From CAYTSA01 sp964440345 (GTDB lineage: Bacteria > Desulfobacterota > Desulfovibrionia > Desulfovibrionales > Desulfovibrionaceae): 25,505 nucleotides of DNA. The notes beneath the pieces were generated by a model, which was given only the letters and a program-made list of their open reading frames with translations, had not been told where the DNA came from and searched no databases. Positions within the stretch are counted from its first letter, which is position 1. Every line of letters begins with the position of its first letter. A program made the position numbers and the translations under genes. The DNA is taken from positions 1-25,505 of the forward strand of contig CAYTSA010000056.1 in NCBI GenBank assembly GCA_964440345.1, in the 5' to 3' direction. Positions 17,468 to 25,441 of the stretch are shown here, in pieces.

Positions 17468-19585
17468 ATGAAAAAAGCGTTGCAGACTTTCGCCATAGCG
17501 GCCGGAGTTTTTGTTTTACTCATTGTGGCCGCTATAGTCATCATCCCCATGGTCGTGGATGTGAACGACTACAAGGACCAAATAGCCGGCAAAGTACAGG
17601 AGCAGACTGGCCGTGAGTTGATTTTTGACGGCGACATTCACCTGTCTGTTTTTCCCTGGCTGGGCGTGGAGATGGGCCCCATACGCATGATGAGCCCTCA
17701 GTATCTGGGCGGTGGCGAGTTTATGAGCCTGAAAAACGCCGTCGTCAAGGTGGAGGTCTGGCCCATGCTTAAAAAGCGGATCATTGTGGACACGGTTATT
17801 CTTGACGGCTTAACCGTGAACCTGATGAAGGACGAGCACGGAAAGGAAAACTGGCAATTTGAAACCCCTGGCGCAGAGCCAGGACCGACGCCAGGCAAGC
17901 CGGCGCCCACGCAAGCGCCCGCAGAGGGCGAGCCCCTGGGCCTGGATGAATTGCGGGTGGGCGGCGTGAAAATTACAGACGCCAACATCAGCTACGCCAA
18001 TCAGCAAAGCGGCTACGACGCGGCTGTCAAAGACCTGAATGTGAATGTGGGCGCCTTGGTGCTTACTGACCCGAAATCCCCTGTCCCGGTGCAGCTTTCC
18101 TGCTCCGCCATCAGCAACACCCAGAAGGTGCAGGCAGATATTTCGCTGGCTACTTCTGTAACACTGGCCCAAGCCAAACGGATACGCCTGGACGGCCTGG
18201 AGCTGAGAATCGACGCCAGCGGCGAGGCAATTCCCAAAGGCAAGGCCAGCCTCAGCCTTTCTGGCGACATAGCCGCGGACATGGAGCAACAGACCGCGGG
18301 CGTGAAATCGCTGCAGCTGTCTGTGCTGGGCATACGCCTGAGCGGCGACGTGGACGTGACCGATCTTTCCAGCCAGCCTATAGCCTCGGGCAAAATAGCC
18401 CTCGCAGAATGCAACCCCAAAGAGATAATGCAGGCGCTCGGCCTACAAGCCCCGGCCACAAAGGACGACAAAGCGCTCACATCCCTTGCCCTGGAAACCA
18501 CCTTTGAGGCCTCCCCAGCCCATGCAAAGCTGCCGGCCCTGACCGTGAATCTGGACGGCAACACCCTGACTGGCGCTGCCTCTGCCAAGGATTTTGCAAA
18601 ACCCGACGTGTCATTCAACCTGATGACCCCTTCCATAGACTTGGACCGCTATATGCCTCCCAAATCTGCCGGCGGCGAAAAGGAAACCAAAACAGACGAC
18701 GCCAAGGCAGAGCCCCAAGGCGTCCCGGAGCCGGTGAAGGAACAGCTGCGCAAGCTGGTCCTGGACGGCCGGGTCCAGGCTGACCTGGTCAAGGCATCGG
18801 GCATTACTCTGAAAGACGCCCTGGTGGCGGTGACGGCCAAAGACGGCGTGCTCACGCTGGAGCCCGCCTCGACAATCATGTACGGTGGACAAATCAAAGT
18901 GACCATGAAAGCGGACCTGAGCGGTGAGACCACCTCTTCACGCACGACGCTGGACGTTGGCGGTTTCCAGATAGGACAATTTCTCCAGGACCTCATTGGT
19001 ACGGACCGGTTCCAGGGCGCTCTGGACCTTGCTGTGGACATCTCCGGCCTGGGCGAGACCTGGCCGGCTTTTCGCAAAACCATGGACGGCACGGGCTCTA
19101 TCAACATCCGGGACGTGAAAATTCGCGGTTTTCAACTGGTGCCGCCGGAGATTGAGCCCCTGCTGCAGACTGACAAGCAACTGGCCCAGCTCCAAAAAGT
19201 CGCCAAGGAACAGAATTTTGAAAAGATCCTCGCCTCTTTCAGCATCAAGGACGGACTGGTCTCCAACAACGACCTGCAGATGATAGGCGACCTCATGACA
19301 GTGGTGGGCAAGGGCAACATCAACCTGAAGGGCGAGTCCATTGCCTACGACATGTTCGCCCGTCTCCCCGCCCTGCCAGAAATTCCCATACAGCTGGAGG
19401 GGCCGCTGTACATGCCCATGTATGCTGTGAACAAGGAAGAATTTTTAAAAAATCTGGCCATGGACAAAGTCAAAGGCTCACCGGAAAAAACTATCAAAAG
19501 CATTATCGAGAACAAGCCGGAAGAAACCTTGAAAGGCCTGGGCGAAGGCCTGGGCGGCGGTTTGAAAAATCTTTTCGGGGACTAG
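17468..19585 (+). CDS. AsmA family protein
   Basis: The frame opens at 17369, but ATG 17468 with GGAG 7 bases upstream is the true start, giving 705 residues. Residues about 7-28 form one N-terminal membrane anchor, and the rest is periplasmic. The segment after it (GRELIFDGDIHLSVFPWLGVEMGPIRM) is the typical AsmA N-terminal domain. A Pro/Ala-rich linker lies at about 134-157. The C-terminal region with MDGTGSINIRDVKIRGFQL and GKGNINLKGESIAYDMFA is the AsmA C-terminal domain. AsmA-like proteins are bridge-like beta proteins thought to help move phospholipid between the two membranes. It is monocistronic. Confidence 0.92.
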   Translation: MKKALQTFAIAAGVFVLLIVAAIVIIPMVVDVNDYKDQIAGKVQEQTGRELIFDGDIHLSVFPWLGVEMGPIRMMSPQYLGGGEFMSLKNAVVKVEVWPMLKKRIIVDTVILDGLTVNLMKDEHGKENWQFETPGAEPGPTPGKPAPTQAPAEGEPLGLDELRVGGVKITDANISYANQQSGYDAAVKDLNVNVGALVLTDPKSPVPVQLSCSAISNTQKVQADISLATSVTLAQAKRIRLDGLELRIDASGEAIPKGKASLSLSGDIAADMEQQTAGVKSLQLSVLGIRLSGDVDVTDLSSQPIASGKIALAECNPKEIMQALGLQAPATKDDKALTSLALETTFEASPAHAKLPALTVNLDGNTLTGAASAKDFAKPDVSFNLMTPSIDLDRYMPPKSAGGEKETKTDDAKAEPQGVPEPVKEQLRKLVLDGRVQADLVKASGITLKDALVAVTAKDGVLTLEPASTIMYGGQIKVTMKADLSGETTSSRTTLDVGGFQIGQFLQDLIGTDRFQGALDLAVDISGLGETWPAFRKTMDGTGSINIRDVKIRGFQLVPPEIEPLLQTDKQLAQLQKVAKEQNFEKILASFSIKDGLVSNNDLQMIGDLMTVVGKGNINLKGESIAYDMFARLPALPEIPIQLEGPLYMPMYAVNKEEFLKNLAMDKVKGSPEKTIKSIIENKPEETLKGLGEGLGGGLKNLFGD

Positions 19586-19589
19586 GCCC

Positions 19590-19610
19590 TGTCAACGCGA
19601 AAATGCGCTA
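19590..19610 (+). repeat. Intergenic short repeat, copy 3
   Basis: This third copy of the repeat has the same CGCGAAAATGCGCTA end as copy 1 but lacks two bases near its left end. It begins 4 bases after the AsmA stop codon and is followed by the tandem repeat cluster upstream of the PEP synthase gene. Confidence 0.6.
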
Positions 19611-19639
19611 GCCTGTGGACGGGAGGGCAAGGAGACCGC

Positions 19640-19705
19640 ATTGCTAAGCTGCATTGCTAAACTGCATTGCCAAGCTGCAATGTCAGTGACATATTGCCAA
19701 GCTGC
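19640..19705 (+). repeat. 13-bp tandem repeats flanking a perfect palindrome
   Basis: Three contiguous copies of ATTGCTAAGCTGC-like units lie at 19640-19652, 19653-19665 and 19666-19678, and a fourth lies at 19693-19705. Between the third and fourth is the perfect inverted repeat ATGTCA-G-TGACAT (19680-19692). The last unit ends 2 bases before the -35 box of the promoter below. This looks like an array of protein-binding sites controlling the PEP synthase gene. Confidence 0.7.
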
Positions 19706-19707
19706 AA

Positions 19708-19735
19708 TTGACGAACAGAAGCTTTTTCTTATACA
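19708..19735 (+). promoter_or_regulatory. Sigma70-like promoter of the PEP synthase gene
   Basis: TTGACG (19708-19713) and TATACA (19730-19735) are separated by 16 bases, close to consensus. Transcription would start near 19742, leaving a leader of about 125 bases. The leader contains a GCCGGC-AAC-GCCGGC hairpin (19781-19795) and a strong ribosome site GGAGGAG just before the ATG. Confidence 0.6.
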
Positions 19736-19868
19736 CTTTTAGCCTGACGCGGCAGATGTTTTGACTTAAAAAACCATTACGCCGGCAACGCCGGCTGGCT
19801 GTGCATACACACTTATATGCTTGGCTTTCACGTTCAGTTGAGGCCCTGATAAGGTAAGGAGGAGAGAT

Positions 19869-22800
19869 ATGGCCAAGGCCAAGGCCGCCGCCAAAGATGA
19901 AAAGAAAGCGGCAGAAAATGCGAAGCAGGCGGAAGAGATTGCCGCGCTGAAGGAACAGCTGGTCCTGAACGGGGCCGACATTGTCGCCATAGGCGAAGAA
20001 TCTGAACTGCTGGTGGGGGGCAAGAACTACAACACAGCCATTATCAGCGAAGTAGAGGGCATCCGCGCCCCGCACTTCCGGGCTATTTCCTCCAAAGCGT
20101 TTCACATTCTGCTGGACGAGACAAAGGTTAACGCCACACTCATCCGCTCTGTGGTCGACAAGGAATACAACCGCATTGACTGGGGCGACGCAGAGATAAA
20201 CAAGGATTCAGAATATCTCAAGAAATTTGTCCGTCGTTTGGCTTCAGAGGTCAAGGAGCAGACCCGGGCCAGAGGCGCCGCCAATCCCGTCAAGATGCGC
20301 ACGTTTATCAACAACGTCGTGGAAGGCTTCGCCACCTCGCCAGAGGGCATCGACCAGTTGCGCAAACGTTCTGTGCTGGTGCAGGTGGGCATTTTGTCTG
20401 TGGACATGCCCAAGGAAGTGTCCGACGCTGTACGCCAAGCCTACCAGTCCATTTGCAAGGAAGCCGGCATGGAAGACGTGCCTGTGGCCGTCCGCTCTTC
20501 GGCAGCAGGAGAGGATAGCCGCAAAAAGGCCTTTGCTGGCCTGCAGGACACGTACCTGAACATTGTCAGCGAAAACCAGTGCGTGGAAGCTTACCAGTGG
20601 GACTGCTCCTCGGCCTACAACCTGCGCTCCATGACCTACCGCCGCGAAGCCATTCTGGATGCTGTGGCCAAGGCCGAAACCACGGGCGACGACTCCATAG
20701 CAACCAAGGCCAAGGAAGAATGGGCCATTGAGCACACTTCTTTGTCTGTGTGCATCATGCGCATGATATCCCCGGTTATATCCGGCACAGCCTTCAGCGC
20801 AGACACCTCCACAGGCTGTCGAGGCACCGTCCGCCATGACTTGGTTTCCATAGACGCCAGCTACGGGCTGGGCGAAGCCGTAGTGGGCGGCATGGTGACC
20901 CCGGACAAATTTTACGTGTTCCAACGCAAGGACGGTTCTGAAATTGTGGTCCGTTACATGGGCTACAAGGACACTAAAATCGTTTACGATGTAGAAGGCG
21001 GCACCAAGGTTGTCAGCGTGCCGGACGGCGAAGCCTACCGCTGGTCTCTTTCTCTGGCCCAGGCTGAAGAAGTGGCCCGGGGCGTGCGGGCAGTGTCCAA
21101 GGCCTATGGCGACATGATCATGGACACCGAGTTCTGTATTGATTCTTCAGACAGGCTCTGGTTCGTCCAAGCCAGACCAGAGACCCGCTGGAACGAAGAG
21201 CTGGAAAAACACCCGCACACCATCTATATGCGCCGGCTGGAAGTGGACCCCAAGGCCCTGGTCGACGCCGAAGTGGTGCTGGAAGGCAACGGCGCCTCCC
21301 AGGGGGCCGGCTCTGGCACAGTGCGGTACCTGCGCTCCGCCCTGGAGCTGAACAAAATAAACAAGGGTGATATCCTGGCCGCCGAACGCACAGACCCGGA
21401 CATGGTGCCAGGCATGCGCATCGCGTCAGCCATTCTGGCTGACGTGGGCGGAGACACCAGCCACGCCGCCATTACCTCTCGCGAGCTGGGCATCCCCGCC
21501 GTCATCGGCATCCAGCGGCTGGAGGTTATCCGGTCTTTGGATGGCGAGGAAATCACGGTGGACGGCTCCCGGGGCCAAGTCTACCGCGGTTCTTTGCCCC
21601 TCATTGAAGTAGGCGGCGAAATAGACGTCAGCCAGTTGCCCGCCACCAAGACCAAGGTCGGCCTCATCTTGGCCGACGTGGGCCAAGCCATGTTCCTCTC
21701 CCGGCTGCGGCAGTCGCCGGACTTTGAAGTCGGCCTGCTGCGGGCTGAATTCATGCTCGGCAACATCGCCGTGCATCCTCAGGCCCTGGAAGCTTACGAC
21801 CAAGGAACCTTGGAACAGGTGGTGGAAAAGAAGCTGCACGACCTGGAAGAAGACCTGACCAAGCGCGTGCGCGAGCAGATGGCCACCGGCATGGCCACCC
21901 TGGATTTGAAAATGCGCAACTATGTCGGCCAGATCACCGGTCTGGCACAGGAACTGGAAGCCTTGACCGACCGGGAAACAACCAAAGGCACTGACGAAGT
22001 GCTGGCCATCCACCGCCAGCTGCGCGAACTGGATAAAAAGCTGGATGAACATGTGGCCATGGCCACACGGCGCATAGACGTGCTGAAAACTTCCGACAAC
22101 CTGGAAGATCACATCGCCGTGATCATGGGCTGGACTGAACAGCTTACCGCCCTGTCTGGCACGGACCCGGAAACCTTGAAGCAACGCCAGGAAATTGAGA
22201 GCCGCATCAAAGAACACGCCAAGGAAGTAAGAGACAAGCCAGAAGTCCAGGAAGCCCTGGAAAAAATCCGCGCCCTGCGCCGCAAGGTGGCCATGCAGAC
22301 CGGCCTGCACGATCAGATGATCGCCATTCGCGAAGTGCCAGAAAAAATTGAAGAAGTCTTGCGCACCCGCGGCCACCGCACTGGCAAAGAACATTACGTG
22401 CAAACCTTGTCCCAAGGCCTGGCCCTCTTTGCCATGGCTTTCAACGGCAGAGAAATCATCTACCGCACCACTGACTTCAAATCCAATGAATACCGCAACC
22501 TGCTGGGCGGCTCGCTCTTCGAGCATTTCGAAGACAACCCCATGATTGGCTACCGCGGCGTTTCCCGCAACGTGCACGACTGGGAGCTGGAAGCATTCAA
22601 GCTGGCCCGCGGCGTCTTCGGCGGCTCCAACCTCATGATTATGCTGCCATTTGTACGCACCCTGGAGGAAGTCCGGTCCGCACGCGAATACCTGGCCCAG
22701 GTGCACAAGCTGCGCAGCGGCGAGGACGGTCTGAAAGTCATCCTCATGAGCGAAATTCCCAACAACGCCATACTGGCCAAGGATTTCATCAAAGAGGTGG

Positions 22801-23459
22801 ACGGCTTTTCCATTGGCTCCAACGACATGACCCAGATGGTGCTGGCTACCGACCGGGACAACTCTCGGCTGCAGCACATCTACGACGAGGAAGACCCGGG
22901 CGTGGTCTGGGCCATCCTGGTCACCATTTTCACAGGTCAGAAATACGGCAAAAAAGTCGGCTTCTGCGGCCAGGGCGTGTCGAACTCCGTTGTGTTGCGC
23001 GGCTTGGTGGCCATTGCCGGCATCGTCTCCGCCTCCGTGGTCCCGGATACATACCACCAGACCAAGATAGACATGGCCAAGGTGGAAGAGCTAAACTTGA
23101 CAACCGCCCAGCTTGGCGACTGGCTTAAGAAGCAGTTCCTCATCCGGCTCAAATCCACGCTGAAAGACCACAACTACGAGCACATACTGCGCAAGAACGA
23201 CACCGCCGCCGACCTTAAGGAATGGTACGAGGGCGAGATAGGCCGGCTGCATGAACAGCTGCGCGACAGCCTGGACAACCCCAAGGAAAAGTTCTACCGG
23301 CAAGAATTGGAATCCTTCCGGGCCGTCTTCCACAAGCCAGTCATCTACGCCAACTGGGACTGGAACCACACCGTGGAAAGCGCACTGCATCAAGCCGGCT
23401 TCAAGGACTTCGAAGAACAGGCCAAGGCCCTGGAAAAGCAGCGCAAAACATTCAAGTAA
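19869..23459 (+). CDS. ppsA: PEP synthase (pyruvate, water dikinase) homologue, long form
   Basis: This 1196-residue protein carries the three PpsA domains: an ATP-binding domain with VAVRSSAAGEDS (Arg209) and FAGLQDTYLNI; a phosphohistidine swivel domain with GGDTSHAAITSRELGIPAVIG (His532); and a PEP/pyruvate barrel with LLRAEF, NPMIGYRGVSR, FSIGSNDMTQ and GFCGQ (Cys1033). The enzyme makes PEP, AMP and phosphate from pyruvate and ATP, feeding gluconeogenesis. It is about 400 residues longer than E. coli PpsA. The extra parts are a Lys/Ala-rich N-terminus, an insert of about 190 residues (about 648-840) with heptad-like charged helices, and a C-terminal tail of about 100 residues. The swivel motif has Asp and Ser where PpsA usually has Arg and Cys (GGRTCHAA). 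Start ATG 19869 follows GGAGGAG. Function as PpsA is likely; a regulatory or alternative role is possible. Confidence 0.88.
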   Translation: MAKAKAAAKDEKKAAENAKQAEEIAALKEQLVLNGADIVAIGEESELLVGGKNYNTAIISEVEGIRAPHFRAISSKAFHILLDETKVNATLIRSVVDKEYNRIDWGDAEINKDSEYLKKFVRRLASEVKEQTRARGAANPVKMRTFINNVVEGFATSPEGIDQLRKRSVLVQVGILSVDMPKEVSDAVRQAYQSICKEAGMEDVPVAVRSSAAGEDSRKKAFAGLQDTYLNIVSENQCVEAYQWDCSSAYNLRSMTYRREAILDAVAKAETTGDDSIATKAKEEWAIEHTSLSVCIMRMISPVISGTAFSADTSTGCRGTVRHDLVSIDASYGLGEAVVGGMVTPDKFYVFQRKDGSEIVVRYMGYKDTKIVYDVEGGTKVVSVPDGEAYRWSLSLAQAEEVARGVRAVSKAYGDMIMDTEFCIDSSDRLWFVQARPETRWNEELEKHPHTIYMRRLEVDPKALVDAEVVLEGNGASQGAGSGTVRYLRSALELNKINKGDILAAERTDPDMVPGMRIASAILADVGGDTSHAAITSRELGIPAVIGIQRLEVIRSLDGEEITVDGSRGQVYRGSLPLIEVGGEIDVSQLPATKTKVGLILADVGQAMFLSRLRQSPDFEVGLLRAEFMLGNIAVHPQALEAYDQGTLEQVVEKKLHDLEEDLTKRVREQMATGMATLDLKMRNYVGQITGLAQELEALTDRETTKGTDEVLAIHRQLRELDKKLDEHVAMATRRIDVLKTSDNLEDHIAVIMGWTEQLTALSGTDPETLKQRQEIESRIKEHAKEVRDKPEVQEALEKIRALRRKVAMQTGLHDQMIAIREVPEKIEEVLRTRGHRTGKEHYVQTLSQGLALFAMAFNGREIIYRTTDFKSNEYRNLLGGSLFEHFEDNPMIGYRGVSRNVHDWELEAFKLARGVFGGSNLMIMLPFVRTLEEVRSAREYLAQVHKLRSGEDGLKVILMSEIPNNAILAKDFIKEVDGFSIGSNDMTQMVLATDRDNSRLQHIYDEEDPGVVWAILVTIFTGQKYGKKVGFCGQGVSNSVVLRGLVAIAGIVSASVVPDTYHQTKIDMAKVEELNLTTAQLGDWLKKQFLIRLKSTLKDHNYEHILRKNDTAADLKEWYEGEIGRLHEQLRDSLDNPKEKFYRQELESFRAVFHKPVIYANWDWNHTVESALHQAGFKDFEEQAKALEKQRKTFK

Positions 23460-23483
23460 TTCACTAGAATATACCAAACAGCT

Positions 23484-23521
23484 GCGCCCGCTCCGGACAT
23501 CCGGGGCGGGCGCTTTTTTTT
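23484..23521 (+). terminator. Rho-independent terminator of the PEP synthase gene
   Basis: The 13-bp stem GCGCCCGC-T-CCGG (23484-23496) pairs with CCGG-G-GCGGGCGC (23501-23513) with one G-T wobble and loop ACAT, followed by eight T (23514-23521). It begins 25 bases after the stop codon. Confidence 0.92.
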
Positions 23522-23753
23522 AATACGCGCCAGAAAAACGTGCGTTTGGGCATGGCCGGCGGCGGCCGCACACCGCATTCCAGTACCGCCAGGACTGGCC
23601 GTCGAATACGCGGGGACAGGCGTTGTACAGCATCTCCTGGGCGCGCGGGATGAAGATCGTCACGCGGCGCCCTTCTGCAATGTTGTGTAGCGAAGGAGTT
23701 AACTCATCACCATACATGCCCTTTGCGGCGGCCAGTACATTTACGAGAGGCAT
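23520..23753 (-). CDS. Small ORF overlapping the radical SAM gene
   Basis: ATG 23753 overlaps the last 13 bases of the radical SAM gene, giving a 77-residue product that ends at the T-run of the terminator. There is no ribosome site of its own, so translation would rely on coupling. The sequence (MPLVNVLAAAKGMYG, IFIPRAQEMLYNACPRV, CGRRRPCPNARFSGAY) contains three Cys and a basic Cys-rich C-terminus. I recognise no family. It could be a real small protein, a substrate or partner of the SAM enzyme, or chance. Confidence 0.45.
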   Translation of the reverse strand: MPLVNVLAAAKGMYGDELTPSLHNIAEGRRVTIFIPRAQEMLYNACPRVFDGQSWRYWNAVCGRRRPCPNARFSGAY

Positions 23754-24655
23754 CCCCCCGGCGGGGCGTAAAAGCCGGTGCAGCCCTTGCACAACACTAT
23801 CTCGTCCTTACAGCCCTGGCGAAACAGCTCCTGCCAGCGCAGCCGCTCGGCGTCCGCGGCCAGGCCGTCCAGGCCCTGCTCCAGCACGTTCCCTATCACC
23901 CCGCGCGCATTCAGGTCATTGCAACAAACCGTGACCTCTCCTCCGGGCAGGACCACCAGATTTCGCTGCAGCAGAAAGCAGACCTCGCCCCGCCGCTGTT
24001 CTGCTATGGCCCGGTAACTGGCGTCGTCCACGCCCAGGTCGGCGCTGCCGTCCCAGTTGTGCGGGTGGCGCAGGCTCACCTTGTCTATACGGTTAAACAG
24101 AGAGGCGAATTGCAGATGCAACTCCCCGCCGGGCAGACCTTCGGGGGGAATCATACAAATTATTTCGCTGCGCAAGGGCCGGCCCTCGCGTTCGTTAAGA
24201 AGAAGAAAGCGCTCCACATTGCGTCGGACAACGTCCCACTTGGCGCCAGTGCGAATACGTTCAAACAATTCCGGCGCCCCACCGTCCAGGCTGAACCGCA
24301 ACTGGTCCACGGCTTTGCTGCGTATGATCTGCAGTGCAACTTTTTCCGTCAGCAGCACAGCGTTGGTGAGCAGGCCGAATACCGGCTGCACAGGCAGGCG
24401 CGGCTTGGCGCGGCGAATGACCGTGAGCATGCCCGGAAGATCGGGATGCAACAAGGTCTCGCCGCCGTTATGCAGGTCCACGCGGCGTAGATGCGGCAAC
24501 TGGCCGTCCGCCAGGCAGTCCATGACGCGCTGCAGCGTTTCCGGCGCCATGGCTTGACGCTCTTTTGCGTGGTCCAGGGCGCACCAACGACAACGCAAAT
24601 TGCAGGAGGAGTTGAACTCCAAATTGAGCAGGGTCACTGACTCTGCCGGATGCAT
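23741..24655 (-). CDS. Radical SAM/SPASM-type protein
   Basis: This 304-residue enzyme has the radical SAM cluster motif CNLRCRWC (Cys18, Cys22, Cys25) in the usual N-terminal position, the GGE-type motif in LHNGGETLLHP and the FSLDGG motif of the barrel. The C-terminal part holds Cys226, Cys244, Cys245, Cys282, Cys289, Cys292 and Cys302, consistent with a SPASM domain carrying an auxiliary iron-sulfur cluster. Such enzymes modify peptides or proteins (RiPP maturases, anaerobic sulfatase activators) or build cofactors. The start ATG 24655 has GAGG 8 bases upstream. The only close partner is the small overlapping ORF; there is no sulfatase or transporter in view. Confidence 0.9.
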   Translation of the reverse strand: MHPAESVTLLNLEFNSSCNLRCRWCALDHAKERQAMAPETLQRVMDCLADGQLPHLRRVDLHNGGETLLHPDLPGMLTVIRRAKPRLPVQPVFGLLTNAVLLTEKVALQIIRSKAVDQLRFSLDGGAPELFERIRTGAKWDVVRRNVERFLLLNEREGRPLRSEIICMIPPEGLPGGELHLQFASLFNRIDKVSLRHPHNWDGSADLGVDDASYRAIAEQRRGEVCFLLQRNLVVLPGGEVTVCCNDLNARGVIGNVLEQGLDGLAADAERLRWQELFRQGCKDEIVLCKGCTGFYAPPGGCLS

Positions 24656-24830
24656 ACGGTTTTTCCTCGCTTGTCAGAATGGTGTTACCACTGCATACGA
24701 TTTCTGAACTTGTTCTGCAATATCAGGACGAAGAGGGAAACTATTTTTCCACACATCTATTGAATGCTGTTCATTTTCATGTAAGAGTTGCAACTATCCT
24801 CTCCCCTCAATCATTTTCCAGGAGACGCTT

Positions 24831-25061
24831 ATGAAACGGCCATGCGCGCTTGCAACCGCTTTGCTGCTCGCGGCACTGTTGAGCGCAAGCCATGCCCAGG
24901 CGGGTGTGTACGTGCTGTTCACGCCGGAGGCCCTGCACAACTGGGAAATCCATCCTCTAGCGGAAATTCCGGTGTATGGCGGCTACGTACACGCGCATGA
25001 AATCCACCAGACAGCCATGGGCCAGCCCATTTACAAAACAAACATGCTACATGCAAATTGA
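24831..25061 (+). CDS. Signal-peptide ORF, possible 5' part of a broken Hcp-like gene
   Basis: ATG 24831 follows AGGAG closely. Residues 1-24 form a clear signal peptide (hydrophobic TALLLAALLSA, then AQA before the likely cleavage site). The remaining 52 residues have no recognised family. The ORF ends 8 bases inside the next one, which is in another frame and is Hcp-like. The two may be halves of one exported protein broken by a frameshift, or this may be a short secreted peptide. Confidence 0.5.
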   Translation: MKRPCALATALLLAALLSASHAQAGVYVLFTPEALHNWEIHPLAEIPVYGGYVHAHEIHQTAMGQPIYKTNMLHAN

Positions 25062-25284
25062 CGGCATTAACGGCGACGTAACTACGCCTGGTTATGAGAA
25101 CTGGATACAGGTACAGCAAGTAAGCTTTGTCGCCAGTCTTCCAACAGGCAACGACTCGGGTCAAACCGCAGGGTCGGCGGTTCAGAATACGCTGTATGTC
25201 TACAAAAATATAGACGAAGCTTCTCCTTTATTAATGAAATATGGCTATGCCCTTTGCTCCGAAGCTCCCACATCTGTACAGTAA
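25051..25284 (+). pseudogene. Truncated Hcp-like (T6SS tube) ORF
   Basis: The 77 residues from ATG 25051 (MQIDGINGDVTTPGYENWIQV, then LYVYKNIDEASPLLMKYGYALCSE) match the N-terminal half of Hcp family proteins, which have a KIDGIKGES-like start and a K-IDKSSP-LL block. A complete Hcp is about 160 residues, so the second half of the barrel is missing; the stop at 25282-25284 ends it. There is no ribosome site of its own. Hcp proteins form type VI secretion tubes, but exported Hcp-like proteins with signal peptides also occur. No other T6SS gene is present. Confidence 0.6.
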
Positions 25285-25369
25285 AGTCGAGGTCTCTGCA
25301 AAGATTGCATCTATAAAAATATCTGTGTTGCGCCTGATTTCAAGCGTTGCGGCCCCGGCTTACCCCTAC

Positions 25370-25441
25370 TGTCACCCCCCGCTTCACTTTTTTGTCACCC
25401 CCCGCGAAGGCGGGGGGTCCAGAGGCTGCGGTATAGCTGGA
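25370..25441. repeat. GC-rich palindromic intergenic repeat
   Basis: TGTCACCCCCCGC occurs twice (25370-25382 and 25393-25405). The second copy opens a perfect hairpin: CCCCCCGC (25398-25405), loop GAAG, GCGGGGGG (25410-25417). It is followed by TCCAG (25418-25422) and CTGGA (25437-25441), a second inverted pair. The layout resembles the widespread proteobacterial elements built from GTCATnCCCGCGAAnGCGGG and CTGGATTCCCGC. A partial further unit may begin at the window end. Confidence 0.6.

Noticed and set aside
21426..23057. A 543-residue minus-strand ORF opposite the PEP synthase gene
   Set aside because: The plus strand carries all catalytic PpsA motifs in one frame; the antisense frame has no motif and is a shadow.
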